Positions 11,201 to 24,050 of a stretch of 64,000 bases of DNA are shown piece by piece. Location of the stretch: contig OY744605.1 of NCBI GenBank assembly GCA_963556255.1, positions 64,358,234 through 64,422,233 on the forward strand, in the 5' to 3' direction. This DNA is from Allolobophora icterica (Eukaryota; Annelida; Clitellata; Crassiclitellata; Lumbricidae). The notes beneath the pieces were generated by a model. It saw nothing but the letters and a program-made list of their open reading frames with translations, did not search any database and was not told the origin of the DNA. Position 1 is the stretch's first letter, and each line of letters begins with the position of its first letter. Position numbers and translations under genes: made by a program.

Positions 11201-12777
11201 GCGATCCCGGGGGGTCGCGGGGGACAAGACCCCCGCACCTTTAAGAGTGGGGGGACACGCCATACATCGGACCCCCCAAATTTTGAGGAAACCCCAAAAA
11301 AAGGTGAGCGCGAACAAATTTTTTGACCTTTTTTTCACCAGATCATAAAAATTTTTTACCTCTTTTTTCACCAGATCAGTTCAAAACTCTTTTTTCACTA
11401 GATCAGTTCCAAAATGTCCCCCCACCTGTCAAACAAGATCGCCGCCACTGATCACCGCAAATATGACCATATTTAATGGGTATAATGCTTCATATGCTTT
11501 TCCAATTGATGTCACTGAATGGAAAATAAAGGTCTTGAGTAAAACGGAAAAGCAGCTAAGTATCATCCAAAATGTGTTCGAAAGTAGAAAAAAGGTCATC
11601 CAAGAACTTGGAAGTATGCACAAGATCATTCAAACAACTGGGGAACGAAAAAAGGTCAAACTTCTGTCCAAAAATCTGCAAAACTCTGCTTTTACAATTG
11701 CTTGCCTCCTTTAAGTTTTCACTACAGTTTAAGACAATGCAGTTTCTAATACTAATATGCATTTAACAATCTGCATTGATGAAAGTGAGATTATCTATGC
11801 ATTCAGATGTTGGAATCAAACAGACCACACCTTGCCAATTGATCAGTTCAACATCAATCATCAGAGATGTGTTTGGTGGAATCTCAGGAGGGCTTCCTTT
11901 TTGTCCATAAGCATAGTCCCAATGAACCCGGAAAACTGCTCGCTCACCACGTTTCATGGACATGACCGCAATGTCGAACATTTGCAAGTGTGAGCCTAAA
12001 GACAACAGAACCACAAAACTGAACAAATTACTATAAATTCTGGCACGTAAGTAAGTACGTATATTCTTTAATATAACCATGCAGCTGTCAACCAGCACTC
12101 TGGTGAACAAGCATCAACATACAAACATCAGGAAAAATTAATATGTGAATAACAATTTGACTATAAACGTTTCCCTCATTGTCATGCTTTTGGCAGCAGC
12201 CGCAGCACCCAGTCATGGCGTCTGGGGCGCAGGCTGTAAACCGCTAGGTTATCTGGGGGAGAAACCCGTGAAGGACATGTCACGGTCCTCCGAGAATCGC
12301 CGAAAACAGACGGGTATCGGCCAAACGGTACACCGCTTCGATCATGTAGCCTATAATATGGAGACGATCATGTACATGGAGACAATGGGATCAGTTTTCT
12401 TACTGTTGGACTAAAATGAGTTTGACATCACACAGAAGAATATTAAATTGTAACCTACCGCTACCAATCGTAAACATGAAAGGCTCCTCTGCACTTGTGT
12501 CGAACAATTTGCCATCTGCCAGCTTTCCCTCATAACGGATCGAAACCGTATCTCCATTTACCGGGCGATCGCAGCCATGTCCTTCTGCTATGATAAACTT
12601 GGTTATACCGCCGTCTTTCAGTGGGGTAACATCAACATAGGAGGTGACGTCTGTTGGAATCTGCTGGCCAAGCTCGCAGTTACACGATTTGACTTCGGAA
12701 AAGAGAGTTCTTTGATTTTCCATTTTCAAAGTTGTGTCGCCTACTGCTAATGCAATTTGTGAAGAATCAACAGCCAT
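7065..12777 (-). CDS. FKBP4: FKBP4/5-like peptidyl-prolyl isomerase co-chaperone
   Basis: Eight coding exons on the minus strand: 12777-12459, 11995-11831, 11148-11050, 10477-10230, 9708-9625, 9231-8995, 8522-8346, 7538-7065; 600 residues. All introns are GT-AG and frames join exactly. Domain order: FKBP domain 1 (about 55-162), FKBP domain 2 (about 165-277), TPR domain (about 278-443), repetitive tail (444-600). The TPR carboxylate-clamp positions that bind the Hsp90 MEEVD tail look kept: KDRGTQYYK, the Asn in AAYLNVAAC, and Lys/Arg in KAWYRRGQ. So an Hsp90-bound, cytosolic or nuclear co-chaperone role is inferred. In domain 1 the pocket segment reads HLQMFDIAV where FKBP52 has VIKAWDIAI, so isomerase and FK506 binding may be weakened. 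The start is the first in-frame Met of the conserved frame; Met at residue 19 is an alternative. Vertebrate FKBP4 and FKBP5 are about equally related; the symbol is a family label. Confidence 0.93.
7704..7899. mobile_element. hAT-like MITE, CATAGGCGTAGC family, in FKBP intron
   Basis: Begins CAGGAGCGTAGCC and ends with the inverse of CATAGGCGTAGCTAC; flanking octamers tttacagt and ttcacaga agree at 6 of 8. It lies in the last FKBP intron (7539-8345). Related ends are at 35922, 37230 and 38624. Confidence 0.7.
8150..8330. repeat. (TG)n-rich microsatellite in FKBP intron
   Basis: Long runs of GT repeats broken by GCATAT steps, ending about 15 bases from the splice donor of FKBP exon 7 (exon start 8346). 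On the transcribed strand it is a CA-rich tract just after a 5' splice site, a position where CA repeats can modulate splicing; that effect is only an inference. Confidence 0.93.
10035..10190. mobile_element. hAT-like MITE, CATGGGCGTC family, in FKBP intron
   Basis: Left end CATGGGCGTCTGGAGG, right end the inverse of CATGGGGGTCTGCAGG. Flanking octamers atgacact and atgacacc agree at 7 of 8. Lies 40 bases from FKBP exon 4, in the intron 9709-10229. Confidence 0.8.
11193..11450. mobile_element. hAT MITE, CA(T/G)(G)GGCGGCGATC family, copy 1
   Basis: Left end CATGGGCGGCGATC, right end the inverse of CAGTGGCGGCGATC. Exact 8-bp duplication atcaccgc at 11185-11192 and 11451-11458. Sits in the FKBP intron between exons 2 and 3. 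Other copies are at 40119-40320 and 57625-57811. Confidence 0.93.
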
Positions 12778-14231
12778 TTTAAAATTATATTCATGCGATG
12801 TAAGAATAATGTACAATTTTAAACGAATATGCCTACTGAAACCAACGCGAATTCAACATTAAACGCCACCGTCCGTCTGCAACTCTTGCGCAACATAAAG
12901 AGATGAACGAACGGCCTGTTAATTTCGTTAGATTATATAGCGCAATATTTGTATATGTACTCTTCTCAACTTCTTATAACAATGTTATAAAAAATAAGTG
13001 CTAATATTTCGCTTGATGTATATTACAAATTTCACGAAGCATTTGGTTTTTATCTTTGTACAGCGTTGGCTGAGACGATCGATGCGTTATAGCAGTACTT
13101 ATAAGCCTACGGTTTAACACTGTAAATCACTGTTTTAAGCCGAGTTTCTCTTTTTTCATTACCTGATTATGGTTATTTTGACTGCAAACAGGCTTTGACT
13201 CCCATTTAGATCTAAATAAGTGTCAAGAAGACTATAATTTTATAAAAGTCAAATTTAAGGCTAGACCAAAATAACCATAAGAATAATTGTGTCGATGCTG
13301 CTAACATACTTATCTTGGATACGATTGCCTGGATTTGCCGCCGTAGTTTTAATTACTGAAAGTGAAATATTATTGATAGGCCTAATTCGAGGCTGGTATC
13401 GTTTTATTTTCACAAAATGGAATAACATTTGGAGAAAGCAGTGTTTTCTTGTGGTGTATCATATTCTGCGCTTACTCTAGTAAAATGTTTTATGGTTAAC
13501 GTGTGAGCGTGAGCGATAATGGGATTTGCTCCGTTTACCTATAATAATTTGCATGTTTTACAAAATCACACAAAACTTATCATGTCAATATGATGATTTT
13601 ATGGTGATCAGATGCCATGATGAACTAGTGCTGATACAGCGTAAGCAGTGATCGGCACTGAGCATAACAGTATGTGTAGATTTATCAGGCATCTGAAGTT
13701 ACAAATCTAATCGAAGAAATTCTGTAGCGCCATCGTAAAAATACTCAAGGCATTCAGTCGATGGTCGCTATTAATCAAAATCGTTGGGCAAGCCAAAGTT
13801 CAGGGTGAGTCGGGTCGAAAGACAAAATGGGAGTCCGAGATGACAGAAACGGCCTACGGAGGAAGATGAGTCGAGGAAAATTATGAAGTTCTAGTTGAGA
13901 CCTGATGGCTAGAAAAGACTTAGCAGAGCGAACATTTGCTGGAAGACAGTTCCACAGTCTAGGGCCAGCAACAAAAAAGGCACACCTACCAAGGACCATG
14001 TTTGTCGACAGAACAGTCAGATTGAGAAAATCGGAAGAGTACAGTTGAGTGCAGAGAGATTAGTACTTATTTCCAGACCTTTCTGGCATTTGTAGTATTT
14101 TATGAAACTCGTAATACATCAGAGGACACGTGGCTGCTCTGCACATTCACTTCTTTTATCTAAAGTTCAGTAAGTCAAAACCTGGTCTAATTTCAACATT
14201 GATTTCATATGAATTTTTGTGTGTAGGAAAA
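12778..14231. promoter_or_regulatory. Divergent intergenic region between FKBP and MRE11
   Basis: The initiator codons of the two genes face away from each other, 1455 bp apart. MRE11 has a splice acceptor (TGTGTAG) five bases before its ATG, so a non-coding first exon lies upstream somewhere here. Promoters for both genes must therefore fall in this stretch or be shared; I cannot place either start site. A LINE remnant occupies 13775-14010. Confidence 0.5.
13775..14010 (-). mobile_element. LINE 3' coding remnant (CR1/L2-like)
   Basis: The minus strand encodes a peptide with AGPRLWNCLPANVRSAKSF, the typical C-terminal tail after the reverse transcriptase in CR1/L2/Jockey-type LINEs. Heavily truncated, no catalytic domain. 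Confidence 0.75.
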
Positions 14232-17200
14232 ATGAGTGTTGAATCTGGAATCGACAATGATTCTGTGGGTGACACGATGAAGATTCTTATAGCCACAGAC
14301 ATCCACCTTGGCTATATGGAAAAAGATGGAGAACGTGCAAATGACTCCATGAATTCATTTGAGGAAATTTTGGAAATTGCTCAAAAGAACGATGTTGACT
14401 TTATCCTCTTAGGTGGTGACTTATTTCATGAAAACAAGCCATCACGGAAAAGTCTTTATGGCTCTATCGAGCTGTTGAGACGATACTGTTTGGGTGACAA
14501 GCCTTGTTCTGTCGAATTTCTCAGCGATCCTTCAATTAACTTTGGGCACACACGTTTTCCTGTGGTGAATTATGAAGATCCAAACTTCAATGTGGCCATT
14601 CCAGTCTTCTCGATTCATGGCAACCATGATGACCCAGCAGGTCAGGGAAATCTCTGCTCACTTGATATTTTGCACGCTTCTGGTTTTGTGAACTATTTCG
14701 GTAAGGTGTTGTCCTTAGAGAACATAGAAATCAGTCCTCTATTGATGCAGAAAGGTCAGACAAAGCTGGCTCTGTACGGCCTTGGTTCGATTCGAGACGA
14801 GCGACTACACCGCACGTTCTGCCAAAAGAACGTTAAAATGCTGAGACCGGCTGAAGACAAGGATGATTGGTTCAATGTCTTCGTTCTTCACCAAAACCGA
14901 GCCAAACATGGCCCAACAAACTACATTCCTGAGCAGTTTCTTGATGATTTCCTTGACCTCATCGTATGGGGTCACGAACACGAGTGTAAAATTGAGCCGT
15001 CATTTAATGGCGTCCAGAATTTCTTTATCACACAACCTGGTAGTTCCATAGCAACGTCACTTAGTGAGGGTGAAACTAAAGAGAAACATGTGGGGCTTCT
15101 TTTCGTCAACAAGAAGGCGTTCAAACTGAAAAAGATCAAACTCCAAACAGTGAGACAGTTTTATCTGGAGGATATTGTGCTGAGTGAGACCCATATTAAG
15201 CCAGAGGATCCAAGTTCAGCCAAAAAGATCGAAGCTTACTGCAGTGAGAAAATGGAGGAACTTCTAGAGCAAGCTGGTGAGAATGATCATATTTTTTAGA
15301 GGTAAACCAACTCTGGTTTAGCAAATGCAGTATACTTGTTTTTGAGAGCCTGTTAAAGGCTTTTGTCCATGGATGTGATCTTATGTGCTAACTTTAATCT
15401 GTGACTGGCTCTGAAAAATGAGTCAAGTTAGATTTTTACATTTTGAGATTGTATTTAATGAACGATTTGAACATTATGACTGCCCAATGTATGATTCTGA
15501 GAAAAGTAAGATAATCATTTGGACACATTGTATCCTTAGCAATCAGTACCATTAGTGTACCCATTGAAAGTGAAATTTGTGTGATGTATAGTGAACAGCA
15601 TGAAAAATACGCCTACCAAATATGAGCACAATGTACTGACATTTAAAAAATTCAGGAATGCTGTAGGTTTATTAAATCGCTAACAAAACAGACAGTGATA
15701 ATATATCTTTTGCTTTACATGGCAGTGTTATGGTTCCATGGGTTGAGTGACATCAAACTGTCCAACAGATGGTCACTTCAAGGTCATAATCCATTGGAAA
15801 TCTGGTATGTCAGTCAAGTAGGCTGGGTAAGCAAGCTGAAACAGATGAGAAGTGAGGGTAGGCAGTCAAATAACTGATGGGAACAATGAAGCAAGTCACC
15901 TAACTCAACAGACATTAGCCAGTCGAATTAGTGGAGTTGTTGACTTGTACCTAAGAGGAGGAAATCTGAAAGATTCATGAGAAGCTTTACCGACCATTCT
16001 AGACTGGACATCATGGTGCATTGGGCACCTTGAATGTGTACTGTGTGCAGCCAGCTGCTAGGCTTGTTGGTTAATTTGAAAATTTGACCATACCTCACTT
16101 TATACCGGGTAGGTTGTATATAGTGTAAACAAGAATGAGCCCATAACAAATAATTGAAATGAATTGATTTATATGGGCTGATTGAGTGGGAGAGTGTGAG
16201 TGCAGGTAAGGCGCACACTACCAGAAAGTCAAACCAATGTTCAAGCTGGTGAAGAAGTATATATCATGATCGATGGTATCAAAAGGTTAGTTGACAGATG
16301 TTGACAAAAATAGAATTGACATCGCTGCCAGGGATTTAAATCTTTAAATTTAAGCATTAATAAGCCTAAAAATGTCAGGTTTTATTGAAAGTGGACTTGG
16401 ATTTGTTTGACCACAATATGTTAAAGTCGTTATGTGTGATTTAAACCTAAACGCCTCTTCAGGCTCACCTATTTAGAGCATGTCACATGTAAGGACTTTT
16501 CAGCACATTTGAGAGGTCCTAAAAAACACTATGCAAATGTTTGGATTAAATATGAATTGTTTGAGTACGATTTGTAGTTGATTTAAATTGGTATTGTATG
16601 ATTTGATCTCTCCTCCTTCACTTGAACTTTAGTTTTACAGTTCCTTTAAATGGCAATATATAAATTTATTATATGATACCTTACCACTTGGTCCATTTGG
16701 TAGAGAGGGAGAGAATTGGAAATCGAAGAATTCCTGAAAAACCTTTGATTCGGCTTCGGGTTGACTACAGCGGAGGTTTCGAGGTCTTCAGTAACAACAG
16801 GTAGAAATATTTCCAAATATGTAGAAATATAATTTGACTGATTCTGTCTTATTTCCTTCAGTTTAAATTTGTGCTATTATTTTGGCAACAGTTACACTGT
16901 AATAGTAATGCTGCTTATTCTAGCTTACAATTATGTTCACTTTCGTGTGTTGTGAAATGCTGTAAACACAGAGGTGAATGATTCATGCATATGGTTACCT
17001 GGTCTTACTTACGGAATTCTGTGTATGTACTGAATCTTCATTCAGGCTTTTCTGCATCTTTCCAGATCTTTGTGGTTTTTTACCTGTCTTAGCCTAAATT
17101 GCACATCCATTATTATTTAACAATGACTTTCACCTGATGCCTTTAGGAACGAGATTTTAAACCAACTTCATCTGTCTGTTCCTCTATGTTTAGCATTGTA

Positions 17201-20200
17201 ATTTGTTTGCTCTATTTCAGATGTTTATTTGGTTTTCCTATTTGAACCTGTTTTGCCTAGATTTGGTCAGAGGTATGTCGATCGTGTAGCCAATCCAAAA
17301 GACATCGTCTATTTTCAGAGGCGCAGACTTGCAACTACAGATCGACAATCTTCAAAATCAGGTCTTTATCATGAGGAAAATTTTACTGGGGAACAGGAAA
17401 CTGCTCTTTATACGAGTTAAGACTACTTGCCACTGAAGATAAGTTTTGTCCATACATTTTACTGCTGCATCAGGTCTTTCCCCTTAGTTTGCAACTAGAC
17501 CTTGGTCATTATTTCATATTGAAGTTATACTGAAATTTGCATTTTGTATATTTTTTGTATATTTTCTGTTTTCTTTGTGGGGTAGATTGTGGATCATGCT
17601 TTATTCTTTAGCTTAACTTTTAGTTCTTAGGCTGATGTTCACAAATGTCAGTCATGAATCTGTAAAAAAATTAGTCATGTTACTAAATATTCTTTTGACT
17701 TCACTTCAGCATTCTAAACAGGAATACCGGTATGTTTATTTTGCAGCTCCTGTAACTATCGACGTTAAGGCTGAATCTCTGGACAGTGCCCGTGTTGAGG
17801 ACATGGTTCGGGAGTATTTCCTTAAAGCTGATAAGGTACCATACGCCAACTTCATTTATTATCAAGGAATTAGCTTGTTATTGAAATTGCAATGCCTTTT
17901 AGTAACTTGGTGCACAGCTGATTGATGTCTTGTGCAATATTGTGCTAAAACTGGAGAATTTCTTGTGCACTATCATAATGGCACTGTAGACTTAGCCTAC
18001 TCATATTAGTGTGGAGATCACCAGAATTTCAGTGCATCATATTGAGTTCAAATGTTCGTTCTTATAATCTGTGCCGTTGCATGTGACTTGACAATGATAT
18101 TCTGTGCCTGACAGCATAAAACCCCAGTCACATGTAATGGTTTTGTCCACTGATGAAACAAAGACAAAAGACTAAGGAACTTTTGTTGCGGGTCAACAAG
18201 CAACCATTGCAACGAGATCTACTCTTGTGCAGACTAGTAATCACAGCTTATTTTGTTGCATCAGTTTTGTTTTCATGTTCAAGGCAAGGTTTCTTAATCA
18301 GATCATAAAATAGTTTTGCTGATTATTCTCAGATGTTTGTGTCTTATGCTTGTTGCATTTGGCTGTCTTTACAGAACATGCAGCTGAGTCTGCTAACAGA
18401 ACGAGGCATGAGTGACGCAGTCAAGGAGTTTGTTGATAAAGAGGAAAGAGATGCTATATCAGAACTTGTCAAATACCAGCTGCAAAAAACGCAGGTAGTG
18501 ATCCTGTTTTAAAGATTATATTAAGAATTTATAAGCAACATAGCTTGAGTTTTGCAGTGTTGTTCTTCGATTGCTGGTATGTGAGTGCTTCTGCAGTAAT
18601 GTAATCCAACCCAAGTGACGTGCCTCGGCTGAAGTTTGTAGGGACTGTAATGAAGAAGTTATTGTTCTGCTGAATTTACTCTGTTGATTAGTGCCTCATG
18701 CATTATTATATTAGCATTGTAGAATTGTTTAGATTGCCTAACATTGCTGTATCCCTGACTGCTGTTGCGGTTGACAGGAGCATCTGAAAAAACGAAACCC
18801 AACTGATGATCAGCTTGACGAAGAGGTTCTGAGATTCAAGGAGGAACGAAGGAAAAATGTAAAGGATGAAGAGGAAGAAGTGCAAGAAGCAATCAAAAGA
18901 GCACGCTCTAAACGAACAGCAGACGGTGTGCCAAGTGATGACGAGTCTCGACCATCACGTAGTGATGATGATGACGATGGTGATGCAAATCAGTCCAAAG
19001 AAGTTGCAGGACCATCTCGTGGTAGAGGACGTGGAAGAGGTGCCGCTGGATCGGAGCGAGGTCGTGGCGGTGGCCGCGGCTCTAGGGGAGGCAGAGGAAG
19101 AGGGAAGGCTGCTACTCCAGCTGCAACCAATAACAACACGACTTCCATCAAAGATGTGTTTGCCAGGTCAACTTCCAAAGCCAGTAAAGTCAATCAGTCA
19201 TTGGTGTGAGTATTATTGCCAATTATTTTTGTAGTGTTTCATTTTAAAAGCGATGTTTGTTTACAATCTTCCCCACCTGTGCACACGACTATTATAAAAA
19301 TTAATTGCAATGGGGAATCTGAGTCATCGACTGATAAAATCACACCATGCCATCAGTAGATGAGCATAACAAATGAACAGTTACATTAAATTCCTTATTA
19401 ATTGCTGACCATGTGAATTTATTCTGCATATCCTGCTATTACAGCTATGTCAGATAAGGGTTATTTGGCACAATGTGTAGTGTAATGCCATAATCAGTCT
19501 TGTACATTTGTTTATTCTGATTTGCTTTCACTACTTGTATTATAATCCAGTTTTTGCAAGCCTGCTAAGTTCAGAATCTGTCAGCTTCAGATTCAGCTGT
19601 GCCACCCGACTACTGGCCAGTCTAAATTCTATCATATATTAGACTTATGTCAGAGGCACACTGCGCTGACACCCTGTCAGAGAGAACAAGTTCAAGATTC
19701 TCTTCTGGGAAAGGCCTCGTTGATCAGCACTGTACTGGCATCAGAGAGAGTGTTCCAGTCTTGAGTCAATCAGCTGAGCAGTTGTGCTCAGCAGTTTGTG
19801 AAGATATGCAGATGACATGCTTCAGCAGCATCCAGCCATTTAATCAAGCCATTCAAGCTTTCTTTGGTCTTGGACCTTTATCCTGAAACAGTCTTCTGCT
19901 GCACTTGCATGCAACTAGAACTGCTTGAAATTGCACCTTCTCAGATCAGTGCTTTTGTGCAGTAATTAAAGTATGAAGTGTCTTGACTCTTGATACATGA
20001 ATCAAGATTGAATCCTGTAGACCCCGTAAGGTTTATCAACCTTCCACTCGCTAGGTGGCGGCGGTGGTTAAATGAATAGTAGGCCGTGATTGGCGCCCTG
20101 TTGGCTGCCGTATAAACAGTTATATTCGACTCCTGTAAAACGGTTATCATGTGCTTCTACTGTATACATGTATGCAAGGCGCTCTGTGTGGCTGCCATTT

Positions 20201-20562
20201 CTACTATATGTATGTTGACTGTACAGCGCAGTGCGGTTAGCAGGCGCTTAAATAAAGAGAAGATTATTATTATTATTATTATTATTAATACATACTGATG
20301 GTACTTTTCTTTTTCCAGGGTATCATCTGATGAAGATGTTAGCATAATTGAAGATGATGATGATGATGATTGGTCTTCCACACGGGCAAATGCCTCGACT
20401 TCGAACAGCTCTCTGTTTTCGACCAAGGGAAAGACTACACAAGGAAGTTCTTCATCCAGAGGATCAAAGACTAGTAAAGGAAAACGTGGCGTCATGTTTG
20501 ATGACGAGGTAGACGACGACGAATTTGACTGTGCTGTACCACAGAGAAAGAGGAAGCGATAA
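14232..20562 (+). CDS. MRE11: MRE11 double-strand break repair nuclease
   Basis: Seven coding exons: 14232-15276, 16704-16800, 17261-17361, 17747-17835, 18375-18494, 18778-19205, 20319-20562; 707 residues against 708 in human. Calcineurin-like phosphoesterase motifs are intact: D23/H25 in TDIHLG, D63 in GGDLF, N131/H132 in GNHDDP, H220 in VLHQN, H248 and H250 in GHEHE, the two-manganese nuclease centre. The capping domain and the DRVANPKD and [10 protein letters not shown] segments follow. Exon 6 holds an RG-rich stretch (about 565-590), the arginine-methylation/DNA-binding motif of animal MRE11, then SIKDVFARS. The C terminus has an acidic cluster and a basic RKRKR end. It forms the MRN complex with RAD50 and NBS1 and acts at DNA breaks in the nucleus. 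The ATG follows a splice acceptor directly; exon 3's donor (TCAG/GTCTTT) is weak but the only one that keeps frame. No damage seen. Confidence 0.97.
20035..20290 (+). mobile_element. SINE 3' region with ATT tail, in MRE11 intron 6
   Basis: The segment ending TGTACAGCGCAGTGCGGTTA, then AGGCGCTTAAATAAAG and (ATT)n, matches the 3' end of the SINE at 23836-24050. A B-box-like ATTCGACTCC occurs upstream near 20127. It ends 28 bases before exon 7. Confidence 0.65.
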
Positions 20563-23254
20563 ATATAGGTTTTTAAGTCTTGCAGGAACCATTTTGAGTT
20601 TTTGTTGTTTCTGATTTAATTCTGGTATATAATTGAAATGACTATATGGAGTCATATAGCTAAATAATTCCAGTAGTTTTATTGTGTTGATTCATTAATA
20701 CGATATCGACTTTCTGGCACAGCATTTACATCACTAGTTGAGTCATATTTGAATCACATTTTTAAACCTTGAGTTGATGGTGCTATTTGGATCATTGCCA
20801 AGGTTCCTTAAGGGTGCATTACATAATTGTCTAGGTATACATCGTTGATGGATTGTTGGTAGGTACTTCCATGGCAGCGACACCTTGCACTGTATACCAA
20901 ATGCCTAAAATTTTAGGCCTGCTCCATAATTGCGTTCTCTCCAAACTAGCCGAAGAACATCATTTTTCAAGTGACTTAAATCATTCTTATCATGTGGTGG
21001 TTAAAATGCTGTGCAACTTTTGACAGAAAAGGTGAATTTTAGCTACCGATGTTGCGTGATAATGTAAGGTTATATCTTGTGTGTTGATTACCGCTTTGTA
21101 GATTTAGAAGTGGACTGATTAAATTGAAAAGAAGCACTGATGGAGATGCCGTTGCTTTCAGTTATGGTGACCACCTGCAAATACTGTAGCTGGAATTGAA
21201 GTTATTGCAGTATATGTTTCATTTGGACTATTTTACCAACAAATGAGAGTTGCCAACTGAGAATTGTCAATATATAGGGTACAACAGTTTATACAGACAA
21301 GTTTGAAATGTATGGATAAGGATTACTAATTATTGTTATCCTATTTAAAGAATTTTGATACATGGATGAAGTGGTTGGATTTATATTTTATGCCTGAAAT
21401 ATGTATGGCTAATCATAATTTTATTAGAAATACTGTACCACTTTACCTAAAACTAAAGTTACAATAAGGAACATTATCCTGGTTGCAGGTCATCCATAAA
21501 GGACATCTGCAATAAATTACCTACTGTGGGACTCTCCCCCCTCTTTTTTTGCATTTGTGTACCCTCTCCATTCCCTTTGCAGATTTTGCACAGTTGCACA
21601 CTCGAGCAGTATACCAAGCTGAAGATTAGGGTACCTAGTTGATTTTGCTGTACCAACTGTGCTATAAAACAGGCTGATACTGTTGCAGCCAGAGAAGGGA
21701 CTCTGGATACAACACAGGATATGCTAAAAGGGTACAAGAAGTAGGTACATGTATAAGGCTTTTATTTTTGTCTTTTAAAAAACGTATAAAAGTTCAAAAT
21801 TGGATCTTCAGGTTTTTTAATTTGTTAATGAAAAAAAAAAAGTTCTTGTTTGGCTTAAAACAAATTGTAATTAATGAACATCATGAAAATATTCCTTGTA
21901 TTGCCTTAATTCTGTTTGTATAACTTGGAAAAATTCATTAGCTAACGTCTTTAAAAACTTGGGTTGTTTGCTGCACCGACACTGACTGAAGTTGGTGTTT
22001 AAGACAAGAGCTGTACTGAAGTAACTGTACCAGGTTAGACGAGATGTCAGCATCCGGCATAGACCCATACCTCCTCTGGTCTACATTTGACCCCATCAGC
22101 TCCCCTTTATGGACGTCCATGAGGCAAGATAACATTATAGCGGGGTGCGAGTATGGGTCACTGAGGTTGTTACTGTGTAGGGACCTTGGGCATGTCCTTC
22201 ACAATTACTGAACTCCATTGATGTTCTGTCATACTGTGTGCACACTTCTGAACTTTGGAAGGAAGGCAACATTACATACAGTTGTATTAATGAGCAACCT
22301 TTACTGCTCAGGAGAATGACCACCAGGTACTGGCCTGGCGAGTAGTGTTGCTTTCGTACAGCTCTTGTTTTTTGTGTTTGTACTTACAGTGTATAACATT
22401 TAAGTTGTACTATATACGAGTTTTACATTTTTGACTTACTACTAAATGACCATGGGCTAGCTTGTCCACACAGGTGCCCATGCCACCAACCAGCATCGTT
22501 GGTTTGGTTACTAACTGTAGACTGGTTAACATATAGGCCTTTTGCCAACATAACCAAAGCCCCAGAAAGTCATCGGACAATTTATTTTTCAACAAAATCA
22601 TGGCAGTTTTTTCATACCTGAACTTGAGGTGGGGTCAACAGTAAAGGACGTGGAGGGGCTCACTCCCAAATGTGAACAGTGAGGTTAAGCCCAATGTGAA
22701 TGTCCACGTCTAACATTTGTAGTTTTTTCAGTACACCGTGTCTCTTAAGCACCAACTTCAGTCAGCACCAGTATGTACTGCGCTGGATTGGAGTCACTGT
22801 GCAAGAAACGGCAGAGTATCAAAGTACATACCACACCCCGTAGCACAGTCAGCCCACAAGATCAGCATGGTAGCCTAACCTAGGCCTTAGTACTCTGCGG
22901 AGTGGGAAATACTGGCAAGTAGGCCTAATAAATGCGTGATTACCTTACCTTGCTGTTTCCTGTTACATATTACCTGTTATTTCACTACATCCTGGTGGCA
23001 TTTAAGGTAGTACCTTCGTAAAATCTATAGCACTGCCACAACAAACAATTATGATAATGCCTAAACTACAGACACTGGTCAAAATGTTACATGTACTTGT
23101 CAGAAATTTCTCAGCGCAACACAAAGCCTCATCACCTCCGCTACATCAAATCAACTCCACATGTTGCAAGAGCCCGGTTTTTTTTATCAGTTTCGGTGCA
23201 GTCAGAATCCGTGAGAGATCACCCTAACCAGTTTTCCAGTCTGGTTAGCCGATC
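20563..23254. other. Downstream of MRE11; 3' UTR then unassigned
   Basis: The first few hundred bases are presumably MRE11 3' UTR. No further gene, RNA or bounded repeat was recognised; open frames are short and lack splice-consistent extension. Confidence 0.4.
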
Positions 23255-23835
23255 CTACTTGACGTCTACGTGTAGTTTTATTGTCTCGTTGTCAACCCGA
23301 TACCCCTAACGCGGACACGAGTGCGGAAACGATAGCCACAAAGCCAGTCGCCGCCAAGCGTGTCCCATCAGGGGTCTTCGGGGCTTCACCTCCCTATCGC
23401 TTAGCGTCGACCTCTCGGCCGACGACTGCGCGACCGCTGGTGGAAGATTAACCCGTCAGACAGGATAGGATCAAGGGGAACGGGAACAAGGCAGAGACGC
23501 GACAAATCGGCTTTGGAAAGCTAATTCATCGCGAAGCCTGTGTTATTGATAGCCGTAATGAAGCATGATTTCGAAGTAAGCGGAGTGAATCCTGCGACCT
23601 CTCCTGGCTTCGTTCGCCCCAGAATGGACGTACTCGGCAGAAGAGCAAAACAGAACTGCCTTTCCACAGCGAATCGTCTATTTAAATACGACTAAATTGC
23701 ACAATCATCACAGACTATGATGCAATACGCCCTTAAAGGATATATTTAGAACGTGGAAATTTTGTAACGCTTAGTAGGAACATCGATATCTATATTTAGA
23801 TATGGAGGAGTAGGAACCAATATTAGCGATAGTAG
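23255..23835 (+). repeat. GC-rich duplicated module, copy A
   Basis: Nearly identical to 33437-34015. The first 200 bases are much more GC-rich than the surroundings and carry an open frame of about 66 codons running through ATKPVAAKRVPSGVFGASPP and ending LVED-stop, with one codon difference between copies in the part compared. The following 350 bases (ending AAAGGATATATTTAGAAC) are also shared. I do not recognise the peptide. It could be part of a transposon, a duplicated 3' gene end, or a structured RNA. Confidence 0.75.
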
Positions 23836-24050
23836 TCCGAAAGCGCATTGGATAACATCTGGCGTAGAGTGCGAGAGGTACAGAGATCGAGTCCCATAGG
23901 CGGACATGCTTTGTAGGCTGCACTTTGCGCCGTGTATTGCAGGCTGTCTGTTCTGTTAGTAGTTAACATTTATCGCATTATATGTACTTGTACAGCGCAG
24001 TGCGTTTGCAGGCGCTTAATTAAAGAATAAATATTATTATTATTATAATA
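23836..24050 (+). mobile_element. tRNA-derived SINE with ATT tail
   Basis: An RNA polymerase III B-box-like element, AGATCGAGTCCC, lies near 23892 after a tRNA-like segment GGCGTAGAGTGCGAGAGG. The body ends TGTACAGCGCAGTGCG, CAGGCGCTTAATTAAAG and (ATT)n. Shares its 3' end with 20035-20290. Confidence 0.7.

Noticed and set aside
14130..14231. Upstream in-frame extension of MRE11
   Set aside because: A splice acceptor (TGTGTAG) lies directly before the ATG at 14232, and the extension does not resemble MRE11.
17362..17420. Read-through of MRE11 exon 3 to a stop at 17420
   Set aside because: The donor at 17361 joins in frame to exon 4 and reproduces the conserved MRE11 order; the extension does not match MRE11.
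23255..23460. GC-rich module as an rRNA, RNase P, 7SK or 7SL fragment
   Set aside because: Compared from memory with these RNAs, no convincing matching segment was found.
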